Shown here: piece by piece, positions 17,185 through 27,063 of the stretch
How positions within the stretch are numbered: the stretch's first letter is position 1
Layout: every line of letters begins with the position of its first letter
NCBI GenBank assembly: GCA_944321145.1
Contig: CALUKF010000002.1
Coordinates: 1-64,000, forward strand
DNA: 64,000 bases
Origin: an uncultured Odoribacter sp.
GTDB lineage: Bacteria > Bacteroidota > Bacteroidia > Bacteroidales > Marinifilaceae
Direction: 5' to 3'
Notes under the pieces: model-generated
Database searches by the model: none
What the model saw: the letters and a program-made list of their open reading frames with translations, nothing else
Told to the model about the DNA's origin: nothing
Made by a program: the position numbers and the translations under genes

Positions 17185-17850
17185 ATGATATACGCAGCCA
17201 TTTCTGCCGATATTGTTTCTTCCACATCTTTATGTATCGAAGAGACCGTTGCACTGAAACAGAGGATAGAGAACTTATTTTCTATTCTAAAAAATGCATT
17301 CCCCGGCTTCTGGGGCAGGCTGATAAAAGGGGATTATATAGAATGTTTAGTGCCTTCAGCCAAAGATGCCTTTAGAGTGTCATTACTTTTGAAAAGCAAC
17401 ATCAAATCTTTTCCTATCGCTAAATCAAAAGGGAAAAATATGTTCCAAACGTATGGAGTCCGCATGGCGATGGGAATTGGCGACATGCGTCTTATCGATG
17501 AAACCCAAGGGATAATGGATGGCGAAGCTATTTATTTATCAGGACGCGCTTTAAGTCGGATGGGTACACCCAATAAAAAGGGAACGTTCCTAATTGAGCC
17601 GGCAGACAAACAACTCAAACCCGCCTTACAGACCATTGGCATGCTGACTGATGCCCTGCTCAACAATGCCACAAAACGGCAAAGCGAAATCATTTTTTAT
17701 AAGCTTCTATCAAAAAACGAACAAGAAATAGCCGACATTTTAGACATAAATCAATCTGCCGTGAATCAACACTCCACCTCTGCAAAATGGTATTGCATAG
17801 AAGAGGCATTAAATTATTTTGAACAACTAAAGTTTGAAAATCATGAATAG
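17185..17850 (+). CDS. SatD family protein with C-terminal helix-turn-helix
   Basis: 221 aa. N-terminal SatD-like region beginning MIYAAISADIVSS, and a C-terminal helix-turn-helix (NEQEIADILDINQSAVNQHS, about 180-199). Proteins of this type are regularly paired with a DUF3307 membrane protein, as here. Role in the cell is not established; the HTH and the operator row upstream suggest autoregulation. AT-rich compared with the lactate operon beside it. Confidence 0.82.
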   Translation: MIYAAISADIVSSTSLCIEETVALKQRIENLFSILKNAFPGFWGRLIKGDYIECLVPSAKDAFRVSLLLKSNIKSFPIAKSKGKNMFQTYGVRMAMGIGDMRLIDETQGIMDGEAIYLSGRALSRMGTPNKKGTFLIEPADKQLKPALQTIGMLTDALLNNATKRQSEIIFYKLLSKNEQEIADILDINQSAVNQHSTSAKWYCIEEALNYFEQLKFENHE

Positions 17851-18550
17851 CTGGCTGTTATTAAGTCTATTGATGGCTCATATCATTGGGGATTTCTATC
17901 TGCAAAGCGACAAATATTGCAAGAAGAAGGGAGAATTAAAATTCAAAAGCCTCTTTCTATATATCCATGCAATAATAATAGGTCTGCTTTCTTGGGCGTT
18001 TGTTCCATTTGCAAACTTTGGGACTTTTGCCTTAATAATATGCGGAACACATTTATTAATTGACGCAATCAAAACATACACCCGTAAAAACTTATGGGCA
18101 TTCCTAATAGACCAATTTGCGCATATTGCCATTTTAAGCCTTATCGCATACCTGTACATACCCCCACATCAATTGCCTATTCAAAGCATTGATTTTCTCG
18201 ATACATTGCCTATTCCTTTATTCGCATTCGGCTTATTATGCTGCCTAAAACCTACTAATATTTTCATTAAACTAATATTAGAACGATACAAAATAGGGGA
18301 AACTACCTCTTGTGAAAACATAAAAAATGCAGGAGCGCTTATCGGGAACTTGGAACGAATCCTAACATTAGTATTCGTCTTGATAGGACAATACGAAGCC
18401 GTAGGATTTATAATTGCGGCAAAATCCCTTCTCCGTTTTAAGGACTCGGATACAGCCAAAACAGAATATGTATTGGCAGGCACATTGTTAAGTTTTGGCA
18501 TAGCCACTCTTTGCGGATTGGCAATCAAACAATTTTCAATTTTACTATAA
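17843..18550 (+). CDS. DUF3307 membrane protein
   Basis: 235 aa from the ATG at 17843, overlapping the satD stop by 8 bases. About six membrane segments; the family hallmark LLMAHIIGDFYLQSD is at about 8-22 and HLLIDAIKTY near 75. Function unknown. The overlap with satD shows tight coupling. Confidence 0.85.
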   Translation: MNSWLLLSLLMAHIIGDFYLQSDKYCKKKGELKFKSLFLYIHAIIIGLLSWAFVPFANFGTFALIICGTHLLIDAIKTYTRKNLWAFLIDQFAHIAILSLIAYLYIPPHQLPIQSIDFLDTLPIPLFAFGLLCCLKPTNIFIKLILERYKIGETTSCENIKNAGALIGNLERILTLVFVLIGQYEAVGFIIAAKSLLRFKDSDTAKTEYVLAGTLLSFGIATLCGLAIKQFSILL

Positions 18551-18574
18551 AGAAGCCTTGAATGCAGGGAAATG

Positions 18575-18607
18575 ATTTTTTGGAAAACAAGGGCAGCTCA
18601 AAAAGTT
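18575..18607. repeat. Direct repeat, right copy
   Basis: Pairs with 16951-16983. Here the sequence continues into the complete hairpin at 18589-18618. Confidence 0.6.
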
Positions 18608-18618
18608 CAGCTGCCCTT
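18589..18618. terminator. Bidirectional terminator
   Basis: Ten-base arms AAGGGCAGCT/AGCTGCCCTT around a 10-nt loop, between the convergent DUF3307 gene and the SusCD operon. Confidence 0.65.
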
Positions 18619-18623
18619 GCAAA

Positions 18624-19835
18624 TCACTTTTTATCTAAATATTGATGGTGGATAGCCTTCAAATGCAAATAAGGGTAAAGAGCGGTCGAAAGGATTGGCT
18701 TTGGGAAAAAAGGTTCACTTGCCATCAATTCATAAGCCTTTTTATAATCTCCCTTTTTTGCATGTGCCGCAGCCAAATAAAGCAATGTTTCTTTCGAGGG
18801 TGTATGAGTCAATGCAGCATCTGCCAAATCAATTACCCCATCAATCAAAACCTCGTCCTGAACGCTATCATCAAAGAAGCCGGCAATGATCAATGTATAA
18901 TAAAATTGACTATACAAATAAGAGTGATTTTCTTTATACTTATTTGCCACCTTCAATACTAAAGGTATTCCTTTTTGAAAATCTTTCTGAAACAAAACTT
19001 GCTCCAAATCCAAAATCTCCAAGTACATCGGGACATAAGGCGAACCTGTACTTTCTAATAATTCAATGTGTGCTGCATATTCTTCCGGTTTATCTCGAAA
19101 AATTGAACCGGCACGCACAATCATCCGATACATATTCACCCAAAAGTCATAACCAGCCTCGTAGGTTTGGTATATATCCGCATTTTTTATCAAAGAGCGA
19201 AAGGCAATATTATCTTCCGGATTTCGCATAAAGCCCCTCATCAATCTATAATTTTCTTGCTTTATCAAATCCTCCTCTGACAAAGTAGAAAGATAATCCA
19301 AAATACAGGCTTTTACTTCAATTGGATGAACTCTCAGTAACACACCCAACACATATTCATTGACCAATTCCAACGAACGCTCTCCACTCTCCCAACGTTT
19401 ACGCCCATCTTCCAATTTTGCTGCCAAATCCGAATTCTCTGCATCTTTCCCATATTGAATAAACACATCAGCCTCCACCATGCCTGTTCTCGTATCCAAC
19501 AAATTACCCTCTGCGTCTAACCAAAAGAAAGAAGGATATCCATTGGCTTGATACTTTTCAAAAAAGCCATGTTCTGCTTCCTTTTCTGCATCCAACTTCA
19601 GGCAAACAAAATGTTCATTATAAAACTTCCCGACTTGTTCTTGCGTAAAGACATTCTTTGCCATCATTTTACAAGGTCCACACCAAGAAGTATAAACATC
19701 GACGAAAATTCCCTTGCCCTCCAGTTGAGCTTTCTCCAATGCCTCTTCAAACGAGGCATTGGAAAAAACTATTCCTTGGGCATTGGCATTCATTCCCGCC
19801 ACAAGCATTATAAGCAGCAGAATGAAAGCTTTCAT
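18624..19835 (-). CDS. Secreted thioredoxin-fold protein, locus 1
   Basis: 403 aa from the ATG at 19835, one base after the upstream stop. Signal peptide MKAFILLLIMLVAGMNANAQ, then a thioredoxin domain with the redox motif WCGPCK at about 50-55 and a cis-Pro region (GYPSFF, about 95), then a helical C-terminal extension of about 280 residues. Probably a periplasmic disulfide reductase or isomerase. Last gene of SusCD locus 1; paralogue at 46486-47565. Confidence 0.85.
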   Translation of the reverse strand: MKAFILLLIMLVAGMNANAQGIVFSNASFEEALEKAQLEGKGIFVDVYTSWCGPCKMMAKNVFTQEQVGKFYNEHFVCLKLDAEKEAEHGFFEKYQANGYPSFFWLDAEGNLLDTRTGMVEADVFIQYGKDAENSDLAAKLEDGRKRWESGERSLELVNEYVLGVLLRVHPIEVKACILDYLSTLSEEDLIKQENYRLMRGFMRNPEDNIAFRSLIKNADIYQTYEAGYDFWVNMYRMIVRAGSIFRDKPEEYAAHIELLESTGSPYVPMYLEILDLEQVLFQKDFQKGIPLVLKVANKYKENHSYLYSQFYYTLIIAGFFDDSVQDEVLIDGVIDLADAALTHTPSKETLLYLAAAHAKKGDYKKAYELMASEPFFPKPILSTALYPYLHLKAIHHQYLDKK

Positions 19836-19836
19836 A

Positions 19837-21396
19837 TTAACTATACTTTTCATCAATATCAATTACCTTATCACAAAAACCGCACTTCTCAAACAAGAAT
19901 TCAAGATGTACGCCTCCAGTAGAATTAACTTCATAAAAAATCACCCCACCTTGCTTTTCAGACAAATTCAAATCCCGGACACAGCAACGGACTTGGGATG
20001 AAGTGCGTGTTGCATTCGGATTAGACGCCGTCGGTTCCGATACCGTAATATCCAAAAATTTAATACTTGTAACTTCCATATTCTCAGCCTGCATATTCTG
20101 CTGCAACACCTCCAAGCTAGACATTGTACTTGATGTCAACTGATTAGCTGCAAAAGAATAAACAGCATCCTTAGTCGCATACATAAATACGTCATTATAT
20201 TCCGGATTGGCAGCAAAACTGATCGCCTCTTTCATGTGAGGTGCAATGACATCTGTTACTTCTATTTTAGCAATACCACGAAAAGAATCATCCTCTAAGG
20301 AAAACTTATATAACCAAAATTTACCTTCCACATCTTGCATCAACATCCATGCTCCATTAGTCGCTTCAGATAAACTACCCCAACATTTCAATTCTAAATT
20401 TTCACCCAAATTATTTGAGTCGAAAATACCAAGATCATTCTCTGCTTTTGGTAAAGTAGTTACATAGCCTTGATTATATCTGGGATGAATAATTAAACGC
20501 CCATACAACTCATCAAAGAAAACAGGATTATCGCCTGCCGCCAAAACATCAGGAGCAACCGAATATTCATAAGGCTCGTTCATTAGCACCAATTTAGGTT
20601 CAAAATTAACTGCTTGCATATTAGTCGCTCTTTTACAAATAGCACCATTCATGATAATATAATCAATCATGTTTCCCTTATAATAAAATTCAGGAGCTAC
20701 AGTTGCTGTCTCAAAATCCATATCACATGCTTCACGCATTGTTTTTACCTTTTCAAAAGACAAAGGATTGGCAACAACTCCTCCATTCTCATCATCACAA
20801 AAAATCAATTCTTGCTTCAAAAAGGTTGCATAGTCATTCGGATTTACTGAATAAATCCGTAAAGGATTACGACCAACCAATTCATCATTCGCACTCGCAT
20901 AAATATTCTCCAGCAAAGTCCGTTCGGTATCATCTACCAAAAAATTCACTTCTGCTTGTCCAGCCTCTTCACATAACAATACCGTACCCTTCGTAAATTG
21001 TGTCCGAATCTCCAATTCCATTTCTTTACGGTAATAAACTCCAGTCTCTCCATCTATGACTTTTAATGCCAAAGTATAAGCCTCACCGGGAGTCAGAATA
21101 GATGGTTCTACTAACACATCCAAATTTTGTTCATAACCCAAAGTATCAGCTTCTTCCCGAGTTGTATTGGTGTATGCATACCACACATACGACAACTGAG
21201 AATTGTCATTCAAAGAAGTCTTAATGGTCGGAGAAGCTTGCAAATGGCTATAAAGCATAACAGAATATTTGTCCTCCAAACCTTCAATGGTCACTTCGTT
21301 CAACTCTTTAAAAGTATCTACGGTCTTATCTTCCACGCATCCCAACAATGCACAAAACATAAAACTCAATCCTATTATATATTTATTCTTCAACAT
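19837..21396 (-). CDS. PKD-like family lipoprotein, locus 1
   Basis: 519 aa. Lipoprotein signal with lipobox LLGC (Cys about 20), then PKD-like all-beta repeats and a propeller-like C-terminal half. Proteins of this type follow SusD/DUF4843 genes in some Bacteroidales and are probably surface-exposed binding proteins of the uptake complex (inference). Paralogue at 41753-43306. Confidence 0.78.
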   Translation of the reverse strand: MLKNKYIIGLSFMFCALLGCVEDKTVDTFKELNEVTIEGLEDKYSVMLYSHLQASPTIKTSLNDNSQLSYVWYAYTNTTREEADTLGYEQNLDVLVEPSILTPGEAYTLALKVIDGETGVYYRKEMELEIRTQFTKGTVLLCEEAGQAEVNFLVDDTERTLLENIYASANDELVGRNPLRIYSVNPNDYATFLKQELIFCDDENGGVVANPLSFEKVKTMREACDMDFETATVAPEFYYKGNMIDYIIMNGAICKRATNMQAVNFEPKLVLMNEPYEYSVAPDVLAAGDNPVFFDELYGRLIIHPRYNQGYVTTLPKAENDLGIFDSNNLGENLELKCWGSLSEATNGAWMLMQDVEGKFWLYKFSLEDDSFRGIAKIEVTDVIAPHMKEAISFAANPEYNDVFMYATKDAVYSFAANQLTSSTMSSLEVLQQNMQAENMEVTSIKFLDITVSEPTASNPNATRTSSQVRCCVRDLNLSEKQGGVIFYEVNSTGGVHLEFLFEKCGFCDKVIDIDEKYS

Positions 21397-21405
21397 AACA
21401 ATCTA

Positions 21406-22116
21406 TTAAAAAGGATTCCACACTGTAATCAAATTACCATTCTCATCATACACAGTATGAGTAGCATAATACTCACAAACTGCTCTACCTTGCTGCATCC
21501 AATAATTATATCCGCTTAATCCACCCCAATCCAAGAGTTCATCATCAGTTAGAGGGAAATCATGCCCCATAATCAAAATACATTGCTGATGCTTAACCTG
21601 GGAATATTCACCAAAATACAAAGACAAAGGCATGTCCCAATAAGAAGGTTTAATCAATTGATTTGTAATCATCAGCCGCATTTTCACTTGATCAGGATAT
21701 CCCAAATCTAAATCTTCTGTCGCCTCCAATGCCAACTCCAAAGTAACGGTTGTTGTATCCATTTCCTCTCCCGGATTAGTCACAATCACAGGGAACTCCT
21801 CAACTGATGTATTCGCCTTAAATTCAAAACTTTCCGGTAAAGCCACATAATGTTTTCCAACAACTGCAGTTGAATTATCCAAAGCAACAACTCTATAGCT
21901 TGCTGGATTCTCTAACAAATCACCCAACAATTTAACCTCAATGTAAATAGTATCTCTATCCTGTGCTTTTATACGGAAAGAATATTGCAAACTATCTGCA
22001 TCTGCCATATAATCAGAAAAGTAAACTGCCGGTTTCTCTTCATAAACCATACGGTCATTTTCCTGACAAGATGCCAAAAGCAAAATCCCAATTAGAATAA
22101 AAAATAAGTGTCTCAT
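21406..22116 (-). CDS. DUF4843 surface lipoprotein, locus 1
   Basis: 236 aa. Lipobox LLASC (Cys about 18). Beta-rich DUF4843 domain beginning with PAVYFSDYM and containing VGKHYVALP. These lipoproteins accompany SusCD pairs and probably help in substrate capture. Paralogue at 41002-41730. Confidence 0.85.
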   Translation of the reverse strand: MRHLFFILIGILLLASCQENDRMVYEEKPAVYFSDYMADADSLQYSFRIKAQDRDTIYIEVKLLGDLLENPASYRVVALDNSTAVVGKHYVALPESFEFKANTSVEEFPVIVTNPGEEMDTTTVTLELALEATEDLDLGYPDQVKMRLMITNQLIKPSYWDMPLSLYFGEYSQVKHQQCILIMGHDFPLTDDELLDWGGLSGYNYWMQQGRAVCEYYATHTVYDENGNLITVWNPF

Positions 22117-22130
22117 AATCTATACTATAT

Positions 22131-23552
22131 TTATTCGATTAGACCAAAATCCAATTCATCATTCGGCAAAGGTAATACATAAACACTTTCCGGATCTATA
22201 GCAACAGTTCTAAACACGCCTATAGAAGTCAATCCCAAACGTTTATAATAATAAAACATTTGCCCTTCACACAAAAATTCTTTGCAGTATTCTTTATAAA
22301 TTTCATTCTGCAAATCATCAGCTGCAACTAACTCCGCTAAACCTCGATGAGCCCGCAACGCATTCAAATATGCCAAGCCATTACTTCCCGAGCACTCCGC
22401 AGCAATATAATATAACTCTGACAAATGAAGCATAGGCATTTTCTCTGCAGAATTATATTTTGCAGGCATCACTCTATTGCTTGCATCTGTTTCTTGATAC
22501 CATAATAAACGATAATCATTATCTGAAGGATTTTGAGCCTCGAACAAATCTTCCTGTCTAGAACTGGTAATACCTAAGGCATGCGTACTCAATGAAAGCC
22601 CATTTTCAACAACAGATTCTCCAAAATAAACATCAATATTGTCCTCCATCTTTTCTTCTTCGAGACTAAACAAAATTTCTGAATTGAAAAGCAAATCACT
22701 TGTCGAAGCTGAAGTAGCTAAAGCAAATGGTCTGACTGGCGAATCTCCTGGATTCCCTATAATCTCTTGAGCTGCAGCCAAAGCAGCCTCTTTATTGCCG
22801 GCATACAATTGTACCCTTGCCAATAAAGCTGTCGTTGCATAATAGTTCAAATGTTTTACACGCGTCCTCAATAACGGATGATCTCTATACTCTGAAATCA
22901 AATCTTCGTAATTCGGTCCATAAGGATCAACTTCTCTCATCAAATCACGAGCTGTTTCCAAATCTTCAATCACCTTGTTCAAAACCTCCCGAACTGTACT
23001 CTGACGCTGTGCAAGATTAGTATAGCTGTCCATATAAGGAATTGCCATTCTGCTTTCTCCCATAATAGGCGAGGGGGCATACAAGCGTAACATATCAAAA
23101 TGCAACATTCCTCTCAATGCCAAAGCTTCTCCTTTATAAATCTGATAAACAGCATCCTCCGAAAAAACAGTACGGTTATCATCGATAAACATCAGCATCG
23201 CATTCAAATTGGCAATCGCCTTGTATTGTCTGCTCCATATCGTATCCAATACCGCTTCATCATAAGGTTCATCATAATGATAATCTTTTGTTTCTATATA
23301 CTCATGGTCATTTGCTGAAATAGAATAATACTGAGCCAAAACGTCTACATAACCAAATGTCAATTGACGTCCATAAAGTTGGGGGGAAGACATCAAAGAG
23401 TAAACACCAGTCAGAACATCCCTAAAACCGCTCTCTTGTTCAAACAAGTCTTCAGCTTTTACATCCGATTTCGGGGATACATCAAACCAATCATGGCATG
23501 AGGTCAAAAATAAAATCCCCAAACATATCGATAAATATTTCATTTTTTTCAT
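22131..23552 (-). CDS. SusD/RagB family lipoprotein, locus 1
   Basis: 473 aa from the ATG at 23552 (MKKMKYLS); lipobox FLTSC. SusD signature regions: SPKSDVKAEDLFEQESGFRDVLTGVY near the N-terminus, TPR-like helical core with EALALRGMLHFDMLRLYA, and the C-terminal CKEFLCEGQMFYYYKRLG. It forms the lid of the SusC channel and binds substrate at the cell surface. Eleven bases after susC. Confidence 0.95.
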   Translation of the reverse strand: MKKMKYLSICLGILFLTSCHDWFDVSPKSDVKAEDLFEQESGFRDVLTGVYSLMSSPQLYGRQLTFGYVDVLAQYYSISANDHEYIETKDYHYDEPYDEAVLDTIWSRQYKAIANLNAMLMFIDDNRTVFSEDAVYQIYKGEALALRGMLHFDMLRLYAPSPIMGESRMAIPYMDSYTNLAQRQSTVREVLNKVIEDLETARDLMREVDPYGPNYEDLISEYRDHPLLRTRVKHLNYYATTALLARVQLYAGNKEAALAAAQEIIGNPGDSPVRPFALATSASTSDLLFNSEILFSLEEEKMEDNIDVYFGESVVENGLSLSTHALGITSSRQEDLFEAQNPSDNDYRLLWYQETDASNRVMPAKYNSAEKMPMLHLSELYYIAAECSGSNGLAYLNALRAHRGLAELVAADDLQNEIYKEYCKEFLCEGQMFYYYKRLGLTSIGVFRTVAIDPESVYVLPLPNDELDFGLIE

Positions 23553-23563
23553 ATCATACACTA

Positions 23564-26500
23564 TTAAAATGTAACTTGAAGTGATAACGAATAATTACGG
23601 GCAAAAGGATAAGACGTTCCCCGTTCCATTTTTACCGTTGACGCTCTAAAAATATCATTTCCAATCAAAGAAACTTTCAACCGTTCAATACCCATCCGTT
23701 TTAATTGTTCGGGCGTAAACTGATAAGACAGATTCAAAGACGATAATCTTATGTAATTTTCCTGCTCTATAAAACGAGAAGTAGGCATAGTTGTCGTAGT
23801 ATTGTCTATCGCCTTAAATATTGCCACATCACCGGGTTGTTTCCAACGATCATACAATACCCGCTTATCTGCATTCTTTTGCGGATCAACATTTTCCACC
23901 TTATCAACAAGCGTCTGATTATAAACATCCCCACCGTAACTATAATAGAAATAGGCATTCAATTGGAATCCCTTATACATCAACATGGTTCCAAAGTTCC
24001 CTTCAATTTTGGGGTCTTCGCACCCCATTGGCTTATAATTGTCCGTGCTCCACTCATTTACCTTGTCACCATTCTGCGCAATAAATACTTCTTCGCCAGT
24101 ATTGGGATCAATGCCTATTGATTCATTCGCCCAAATCGTATTAATGGATTTACCCTCTTGATAACGCACCATCGGAGCCCGATTGTCCTCATTATCCTCA
24201 TCAGTCATTTCATCATCCTGCATCTTGTTATAAGCAGCCAAGGCATCATTCAATTTCATCAAACGATTCTTATTGTGTGTCAAATTGAAAAATACATCCC
24301 ATTGAAGTTCACGCTTGACATCCTTAATCAATGTCCCACGTAAATTTAATTCCACACCCTTGTTCTCAATCTCACCCAAATTGTCCTTATAAGAATCAAA
24401 ACCTAATGACGGAGCAAGCAATACGTCAATCAATACAGACTTTGACACATCCTTATACCAGTTGAAATACCCCGTCAAACGGCTATTAAATAATGTAAAG
24501 TCCACACCCACATTTAATTTTTCCGTCCGCTGCCATTTCAAATCGGGATTTCCAAAAGCCATCAACAAAGCACCCAAATAATTGTCATACGATAAACCAT
24601 TAATCGCATCATCTTTATAAGAATATATCATCATAGCCTGGAAAGGATAAAAATTCTGTCCTCCGGTCGTACCCCATGAACCACGGATTTTTAATTCATT
24701 CACATAGTTATTATCTGCCAACCATTTTTCATTATGCATATTCCAAGCCAACCCGACAGATCCGAAAGTTCCCCAGCGCTTAGAAGAGCCATAAACCGAC
24801 GAACCATCACTTCGCACTGAAAAATCTGCCAAATAGCGATTATCATAGCTATAATTAAAGTTTCCGACAACGCCCATCAATCGGCTGATTTCATAATTCC
24901 CGTCAGGCTTGTCTCCATCTTGATATTCCACACCCATGCCAATATGGTCCATATTATCATTGGGGAAATTATAAGCAACTGTAGTAAACTCATCTGTTTT
25001 AGACTGAGTTACATTCCATACAAAAGTGGCATTCAATAAATGTTTATCCAAATTCTTCACATACGAAGCCATGACATTGGCATCATAAGAAAAATAATCG
25101 GTTACTTCTTTCGTATAGCTACCCTTCAAATCTTTATCATAAAATGAATTATGCCCAGAAGGCAAAAATTCATCACGAACGGTCATCTTTTTATTCAAAG
25201 AAATGGCACCCTTCAATTTCAAACCTTCTATAATATCCCATTCCACTGAAAAATTATCCGTAAAATCTTGATAAACTGATTCCAGTTTTGTTCCAAGCGT
25301 TGCATTGTACAAAGGATTCAACTCATAATCCACAACTTCATCCTCCTCTTCTTCCGGATCACCTGTTATATCTTCATCACTTGTTATCTCTTCATCATTT
25401 GTCTTGCCTCCTATTTCCAGTACTTGTTTTACATTCCCATTCTCATCGTATGGATACAAATAAGGATTCATATAAGTATATTCGGAAAAATCACCATACG
25501 GAGAATCTTCTTCCTTTACATTATTATATGTCAAATTGTTCATAAAACGCAAATTATTATATCGATATTGCAGTTTAATACCAATTCCTATATTTTGCCT
25601 TCCAGATTCTTTCATAACACCCGTTACTTTCTGATAACTTAAATCCATTCCATAACGTAAACGGGTATCTCCACCCTCCAACAATAAAGAATGTTTATGT
25701 CCGAAACCAACTGCATGAATAGGCTTTTTAATCCAATCGGTATTAACACCACTCGCCACTAACTTCAAACGCTCGTTATATTCTTCTGATAATTCCTCTA
25801 TTTGTCCGACATTGTAATGCGAATACAACCCAGCTAAACGCTCATATTCCAACTTTTCAGATGCATTCATCAGATTATAATCACTCAAGTCTGCAAAATT
25901 AAAATCCCCGGAAAAAGTATACGAAACACGCAATTCACCCATTTCAGGAGCTTTTGTTTCTACGACAACGACACCGTTTGCAGCACGCGAACCATAAATT
26001 GCCGTGGCAGCAGCATCTTTCAAAATGGTAATACTCTCTACTCTGTTCGGATCCAAGTCAAATATTTTTTCCGCATCTACCTCAAAACCATCCAATATAA
26101 AAGTCGGCATATTGGGTGAATTTTCGTATGTAGACTCCAAATTTCCTGCACCATGAATCTGAAATTCAGGGATATGATTCGGATCGCTTCCTGCAGTAAT
26201 GTTCTCAACTAATTTGAAAGAAGGATCTACAACAGAAAGAGAAGTCAAGATATTACCCGTAGAAATCTCACGCAACTTTTCGCCGGTAAAAGTAGTTGCA
26301 GCTCCTGTATAACTATCTTTCTTACGAGTAAAATATCCGGTTACCACTACTTCCTCTATCTCCTGGGCATCCGATTTCATCGCAACATTGACTATACTGC
26401 GCTCTCCAACAGCAATCTCCTGCGACTCCATTCCGACAAAAGAAAAAATCAAAGTCAGATTCTCAACTTCCGGGCATTCCAAAGAGTAATTTCCGTCGAC

Positions 26501-26986
26501 ATCAGTAGCTGTACCCAGCGTTGTCCCTGCGATGACTACAGTCACGCCGGGCAGGGGAGTGCCTTCTGTGTCAGTTACCTTGCCGGTCACCTTACGCATC
26601 TCTTGCTGGGGAGTAGCAGCCAACGGTTCAGCCTTGCGGATAATCACCGCATCATTCGTTTTCACGAAATCCAAACCTGTGCCTGCCAAACACTCTTCCA
26701 ACACGGCATCCACATCCAAGTCCTTCACATCCAAATCAATCCCCTTCACTGAAGCCACATCCTCATCCGTGTACAAAAATGTCAGCTTTGTCTTCTCCTT
26801 CAACTCCCAAATCACTTCCTCCAAAGAAGCATTCCGCATTTTCAAAGTAATCGATTGTGCACTCGCTGTAGCAAACGACTGCACAAACAGACAGCATAAA
26901 AGCAATGTCGTCAATCTCATGCGCAATAACATTTTTTGCGACAATCCCCTCGGTAGAGGAGAACCATCATTCCGATCTTTTTTCAT
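23564..26986 (-). CDS. SusC/RagA TonB-dependent outer-membrane transporter with STN domain, locus 1
   Basis: 1140 aa. Signal segment (about 22-43), STN domain (about 45-112) that signals to FecR, a CarboxypepD_reg-like repeat (about 133-215, TDTEGTPLPGVTVVIAGTTLGTATDVDGNY), plug domain with YGSRAANGVVVVETK (about 330), and a beta-barrel ending in an aromatic C-terminus (SLQVTF). Imports a substrate bound by SusD, powered by TonB. The N-terminal STN fits the sigma/FecR pair upstream. A second Met at 19 (MLLRMRLT) is an alternative start. Confidence 0.96.
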   Translation of the reverse strand: MKKDRNDGSPLPRGLSQKMLLRMRLTTLLLCCLFVQSFATASAQSITLKMRNASLEEVIWELKEKTKLTFLYTDEDVASVKGIDLDVKDLDVDAVLEECLAGTGLDFVKTNDAVIIRKAEPLAATPQQEMRKVTGKVTDTEGTPLPGVTVVIAGTTLGTATDVDGNYSLECPEVENLTLIFSFVGMESQEIAVGERSIVNVAMKSDAQEIEEVVVTGYFTRKKDSYTGAATTFTGEKLREISTGNILTSLSVVDPSFKLVENITAGSDPNHIPEFQIHGAGNLESTYENSPNMPTFILDGFEVDAEKIFDLDPNRVESITILKDAAATAIYGSRAANGVVVVETKAPEMGELRVSYTFSGDFNFADLSDYNLMNASEKLEYERLAGLYSHYNVGQIEELSEEYNERLKLVASGVNTDWIKKPIHAVGFGHKHSLLLEGGDTRLRYGMDLSYQKVTGVMKESGRQNIGIGIKLQYRYNNLRFMNNLTYNNVKEEDSPYGDFSEYTYMNPYLYPYDENGNVKQVLEIGGKTNDEEITSDEDITGDPEEEEDEVVDYELNPLYNATLGTKLESVYQDFTDNFSVEWDIIEGLKLKGAISLNKKMTVRDEFLPSGHNSFYDKDLKGSYTKEVTDYFSYDANVMASYVKNLDKHLLNATFVWNVTQSKTDEFTTVAYNFPNDNMDHIGMGVEYQDGDKPDGNYEISRLMGVVGNFNYSYDNRYLADFSVRSDGSSVYGSSKRWGTFGSVGLAWNMHNEKWLADNNYVNELKIRGSWGTTGGQNFYPFQAMMIYSYKDDAINGLSYDNYLGALLMAFGNPDLKWQRTEKLNVGVDFTLFNSRLTGYFNWYKDVSKSVLIDVLLAPSLGFDSYKDNLGEIENKGVELNLRGTLIKDVKRELQWDVFFNLTHNKNRLMKLNDALAAYNKMQDDEMTDEDNEDNRAPMVRYQEGKSINTIWANESIGIDPNTGEEVFIAQNGDKVNEWSTDNYKPMGCEDPKIEGNFGTMLMYKGFQLNAYFYYSYGGDVYNQTLVDKVENVDPQKNADKRVLYDRWKQPGDVAIFKAIDNTTTTMPTSRFIEQENYIRLSSLNLSYQFTPEQLKRMGIERLKVSLIGNDIFRASTVKMERGTSYPFARNYSLSLQVTF

Positions 26987-27027
26987 ACATTTGTTAGAAT
27001 TTTAATTTAACCTATTGTTATCTATGG

Positions 27028-27058
27028 GGACAGGAAAGACTCACACCGATACCTGTCC
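27028..27058 (-). terminator. Hairpin between fecR and susC, locus 1
   Basis: GGACAGG and CCTGTCC arms, 17-nt loop, just after the fecR stop. It could reduce read-through from sigma-fecR into susC. The second locus has a hairpin in the same place. Confidence 0.45.
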
Positions 27059-27063
27059 TTGTT

